From an uncultured Collinsella sp. (GTDB lineage: Bacteria; Actinomycetota; Coriobacteriia; Coriobacteriales; Coriobacteriaceae), in the NCBI GenBank assembly GCA_900541645.1, contig UQKQ01000002.1, positions 1-64,000 on the forward strand: 64,000 nt of DNA, read 5' to 3'. Both the position numbers and the translations under genes were made by a program. Shown one piece after another: positions 62,198-64,000 of the stretch. The notes below the pieces were generated by a model, which saw only the letters and a program-made list of their open reading frames with translations, was not told the origin of the DNA and did not search any database. Every line of letters starts with the position of its first letter. Position 1 is the stretch's first letter.

Positions 62198-62318
62198 TTC
62201 TGCAGATTGCCGCTTAGGGGCGTTTGCAGCGTCGAGCCGTTACGCGGTTTGGTAAAACCGCGTAACCAAAGGAGCAGCGTCGACCGATCCGCCGTTCGTC
62301 AGAACGGCGGAACCAACC

Positions 62319-63038
62319 CTACATGACCATAACGTAGCGCGATCCCACGTAGTACTGCTTACCCATCAGGACCGGCTCGCCATTGGGACCGGTAAAGCTG
62401 GCACGCAGGTTGAGCAGCGGATCGTGCGGAGCAATGCCCAACTCGGCTGCCTGCTCGGTATTGGCACGAACGGCCTCGACCGTGCGGTAGCCAACCGAGA
62501 CAATCGGCGTTCCGCCAACACGCTCGACCTCGGCAAAAATCGACTTGTCCTCAAGATCGGCCGTCAACAGCTCACGGTAGGCGTCAAACGGCACAAAGAT
62601 GTTCTCCTCAAAGATGGGCTCGCCGTCGGCTGTACGCACGCGCTTAATATGCAGCAGCAGCGCGTCCTTCTGCAGGCCAAAGAACTCCATCTCGTTTTGA
62701 CGTGCCGGCACAATCTGGCGATCGACCACATGCGCGCCCGCCTTCATGCCGTTGCTGGCACACAGCGCGGTAAACGTCTGAAGCGTCGAAGCGTGGAACT
62801 GACGATTGATGTGCGGCGTGGAGACAAAGGTACCACGGCCCTGCTGCTTAACCAGGTAGCCATCGGAGCACAGCTCCTCGACGGCGCGGCGCACCGTAAT
62901 GCGGCTCACGTCGTACTGCTCGGCTAGCTCAAGCTCGGACGGAATACGCTCCTTGGGTGCATAAACACCTTTCTCGATCGCATCCTTGATCTCGTCGTAA
63001 ATCTGCTGGTAAAGCGGTGCATTTTTGGGCGCGGGCAT
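62319..63038 (-). CDS. GntR/HutC-family regulator (UTRA domain), second
   Basis: 239 residues, clearly paralogous to the one at 59264. Winged helix APLYQQIYDEIKDAIEKGVY and SELELAEQYDVSRITVRRAV, then UTRA (IVPARQNEMEFFGLQKDALL; GSRYVMVM at the end). It is the only gene in its transcript, with its own upstream dyad-like sequence (63070-63093); the target is not visible. Confidence 0.93.
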   Translation of the reverse strand: MPAPKNAPLYQQIYDEIKDAIEKGVYAPKERIPSELELAEQYDVSRITVRRAVEELCSDGYLVKQQGRGTFVSTPHINRQFHASTLQTFTALCASNGMKAGAHVVDRQIVPARQNEMEFFGLQKDALLLHIKRVRTADGEPIFEENIFVPFDAYRELLTADLEDKSIFAEVERVGGTPIVSVGYRTVEAVRANTEQAAELGIAPHDPLLNLRASFTGPNGEPVLMGKQYYVGSRYVMVM

Positions 63039-63069
63039 ATCTGATCACTCTTATCGAAATATCGAAATA

Positions 63070-63093
63070 ACTAATACGTATATAACGTCTAGT
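63070..63093. promoter_or_regulatory. imperfect dyad upstream of the second GntR gene
   Basis: ACTAATACGT and ACGTCTAGT around an AT-rich centre, preceded by two direct ATCGAAATA copies. Candidate autoregulatory site, 32 bases before the start. Confidence 0.35.
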
Positions 63094-63130
63094 TTCATGT
63101 TACCTCATAATGATAAAACGATACACCCTC

Positions 63131-63157
63131 CCTACCAAAAAGCGACAGCTTCATTTT
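63131..63157 (+). repeat. CCTGTCCC-type palindrome, copy d (diverged)
   Basis: CCTACCAAAAAGCGACAGC then TTCATTTTGGTAGGTTTT and ATCTGGGAAAACG. The central GGGACAGG is altered to GCGACAGC. As at copy a, a gene-terminator hairpin follows. Confidence 0.65.
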
Positions 63158-63182
63158 GGTAGGTTTTATCTGGGAAAACGAA

Positions 63183-63216
63183 AGCCCCTCGAAAGCAGCG
63201 AGGCTTTCGAGGGGCT
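63183..63216 (-). terminator. terminator of the YitT-family gene
   Basis: Stem AGCCCCTCGAAAGC / GCTTTCGAGGGGCT with loop AGCGAG; T-rich sequence follows on the minus strand. Confidence 0.8.
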
Positions 63217-63257
63217 CATACGGAAGGGTTGCGCCAGGCCGGCAAAATGCCAATACC

Positions 63258-64000
63258 CTACCTGCCGTCGTCCTGCTGCAGGCTGTCCTGCTCGCTGAGG
63301 CGCGCCTGCCTGCTGGCCATGCGCGCGGGCTTGTCGGGATCAGGTACGGCCGTGGGCATGGGCTCGTCGACATGACCGCCCCACCAGCCGCCCACAAAGT
63401 TGAGCGTGTGAAACACATTGATCACGGCACCGGAATCAATGTCGCACACCAGCTTGATAATGTCCTGGCTCTCGTAGGTCGAGACAACGGCGTGCAGCAG
63501 GTACATCTTTTCGCGGCTGTATCCGCCGATGACCTCGGCGCAGCTAATGCCGTGCTGAAAATGGTCAACATAGGCGGTCATGACCTCGTCCGCCTTGCGC
63601 GTCGTGATCTGCAGCGTCACGCGGTCGTAGCGACGATAGAAACTGTCGATGGTCTTGGTCGAAATAAACTGGAACACGATAGAGTACGCCGCGTTGTCCC
63701 AACCAAACATAAAGCCAAAAATCGCCAGGATAAAGCAGTTGAAACCAAAGATGACGCCCCAGATAGTCTTGCCCGTGTGGTTGGAGACCCACAGCGCGAT
63801 AAAGTCGGTGCCGCCGGTGGACGCACCGGACTTGAGCGCGATGGCAGCGCCCAGACCCGAGACCACGCCGCCAAAAATGATGAGCATGATCTTGTCGCCC
63901 AAAAACGGGGAAAAGTGAAAGATGTTGAGGAACAGCGACGAGAGCACGACCTGCATCATCGAGAAGATGACGAAGCGTTTGCTAATGCCGCTCCAGCATA
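63258..64000 (-). CDS. YitT/DUF2179 family membrane protein, 5' end outside the window
   Basis: The frame is open to position 64000, so the N terminus lies beyond the edge; visible coding starts with a run ending SKRFVIFSMMQVV. Membrane helices (LIIFGGVVSGLGAAIALKSG; IWGVIFGFNCFILAIFGFMF) are followed by the C-terminal DUF2179 soluble domain (VTLQITTRKADEVMTAYVDH, GYSREKMYLLHAVVSTYES). YitT proteins are of unknown function. The tail (MASRQARLSEQDSLQQDDGR) is hydrophilic. Confidence 0.88.
   Translation of the reverse strand, partial: CWSGISKRFVIFSMMQVVLSSLFLNIFHFSPFLGDKIMLIIFGGVVSGLGAAIALKSGASTGGTDFIALWVSNHTGKTIWGVIFGFNCFILAIFGFMFGWDNAAYSIVFQFISTKTIDSFYRRYDRVTLQITTRKADEVMTAYVDHFQHGISCAEVIGGYSREKMYLLHAVVSTYESQDIIKLVCDIDSGAVINVFHTLNFVGGWWGGHVDEPMPTAVPDPDKPARMASRQARLSEQDSLQQDDGR

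Overview
The window looks like chromosomal DNA from a Coriobacteriia gut actinobacterium, most probably Collinsella or a close relative. This rests on high-GC coding sequence with actinobacterial-style Shine-Dalgarno sites, a T-box phenylalanyl-tRNA synthetase operon, a compact tad pilus locus, and several families I know only from that lineage. The species call is inference; no rRNA is present. No phage, integrase, IS transposase or CRISPR array was seen.

Layout. 0-11 kb is housekeeping, almost all on the minus strand: tRNA-Arg, serS, proC, rlmH, an SPFH protein, tRNA-Leu, tatD-rsmA, metG, rsmI, a GH5-like protein and tRNA-Phe. Behind both tRNA-Leu and tRNA-Phe the tRNA 3' end and its terminator are duplicated around a GC-rich insert. 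11.2-11.7 kb holds a probable toxin-antitoxin pair. 11.8-21.4 kb is one tightly overlapping tad operon (cpaB, tadZ, tadA, tadB, tadC, flp, a membrane protein, a second pilin-like protein, TadE-like, a large TadG-like protein, a second TadE-like protein and DUF192) with no prepilin peptidase. 21.6-27.7 kb has rsgA, a Ca2+-type P-type ATPase with a hairpin over its ribosome binding site, and pyk.

28-44 kb has a nuclease-fold orphan, a PLC-like protein, a CbiM/CbiQ/CbiO metal ECF transporter with a perfect dyad upstream, pheST with a T-box leader, an M32 carboxypeptidase, glmM, a DUF4012 protein, a DMT transporter and tRNA-Val. Immediately downstream of tRNA-Val lies an accessory stretch (44.4-49.2 kb): a DUF5710 protein, a CxxC zinc protein, an HNH endonuclease, an orphan and an AlbA_2/Schlafen-type ATP-binding regulator with an array of TATCTCT heptamers in its upstream region.

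49.5-64 kb contains an M16C peptidase, hicAB flanked by two copies of a palindrome, 5-FCL, an AbiEi-like/PD-(D/E)XK protein flanked by two copies of a CCACGCTC repeat cluster, metA (predicted acetyl-CoA type), a lactate/2-hydroxyacid dehydrogenase, a SIS-domain sugar deglycase with two GntR regulators nearby, recQ, and a YitT-family protein running off the window edge.

The most unusual content is not a protein. Several families of structured intergenic repeats recur: tRNA 3'-end duplications, GAGCGTGG/CCACGCTC clusters, CCTGTCCC-centred palindromes and a long inverted-repeat element. Two of these families bracket defence-like genes.
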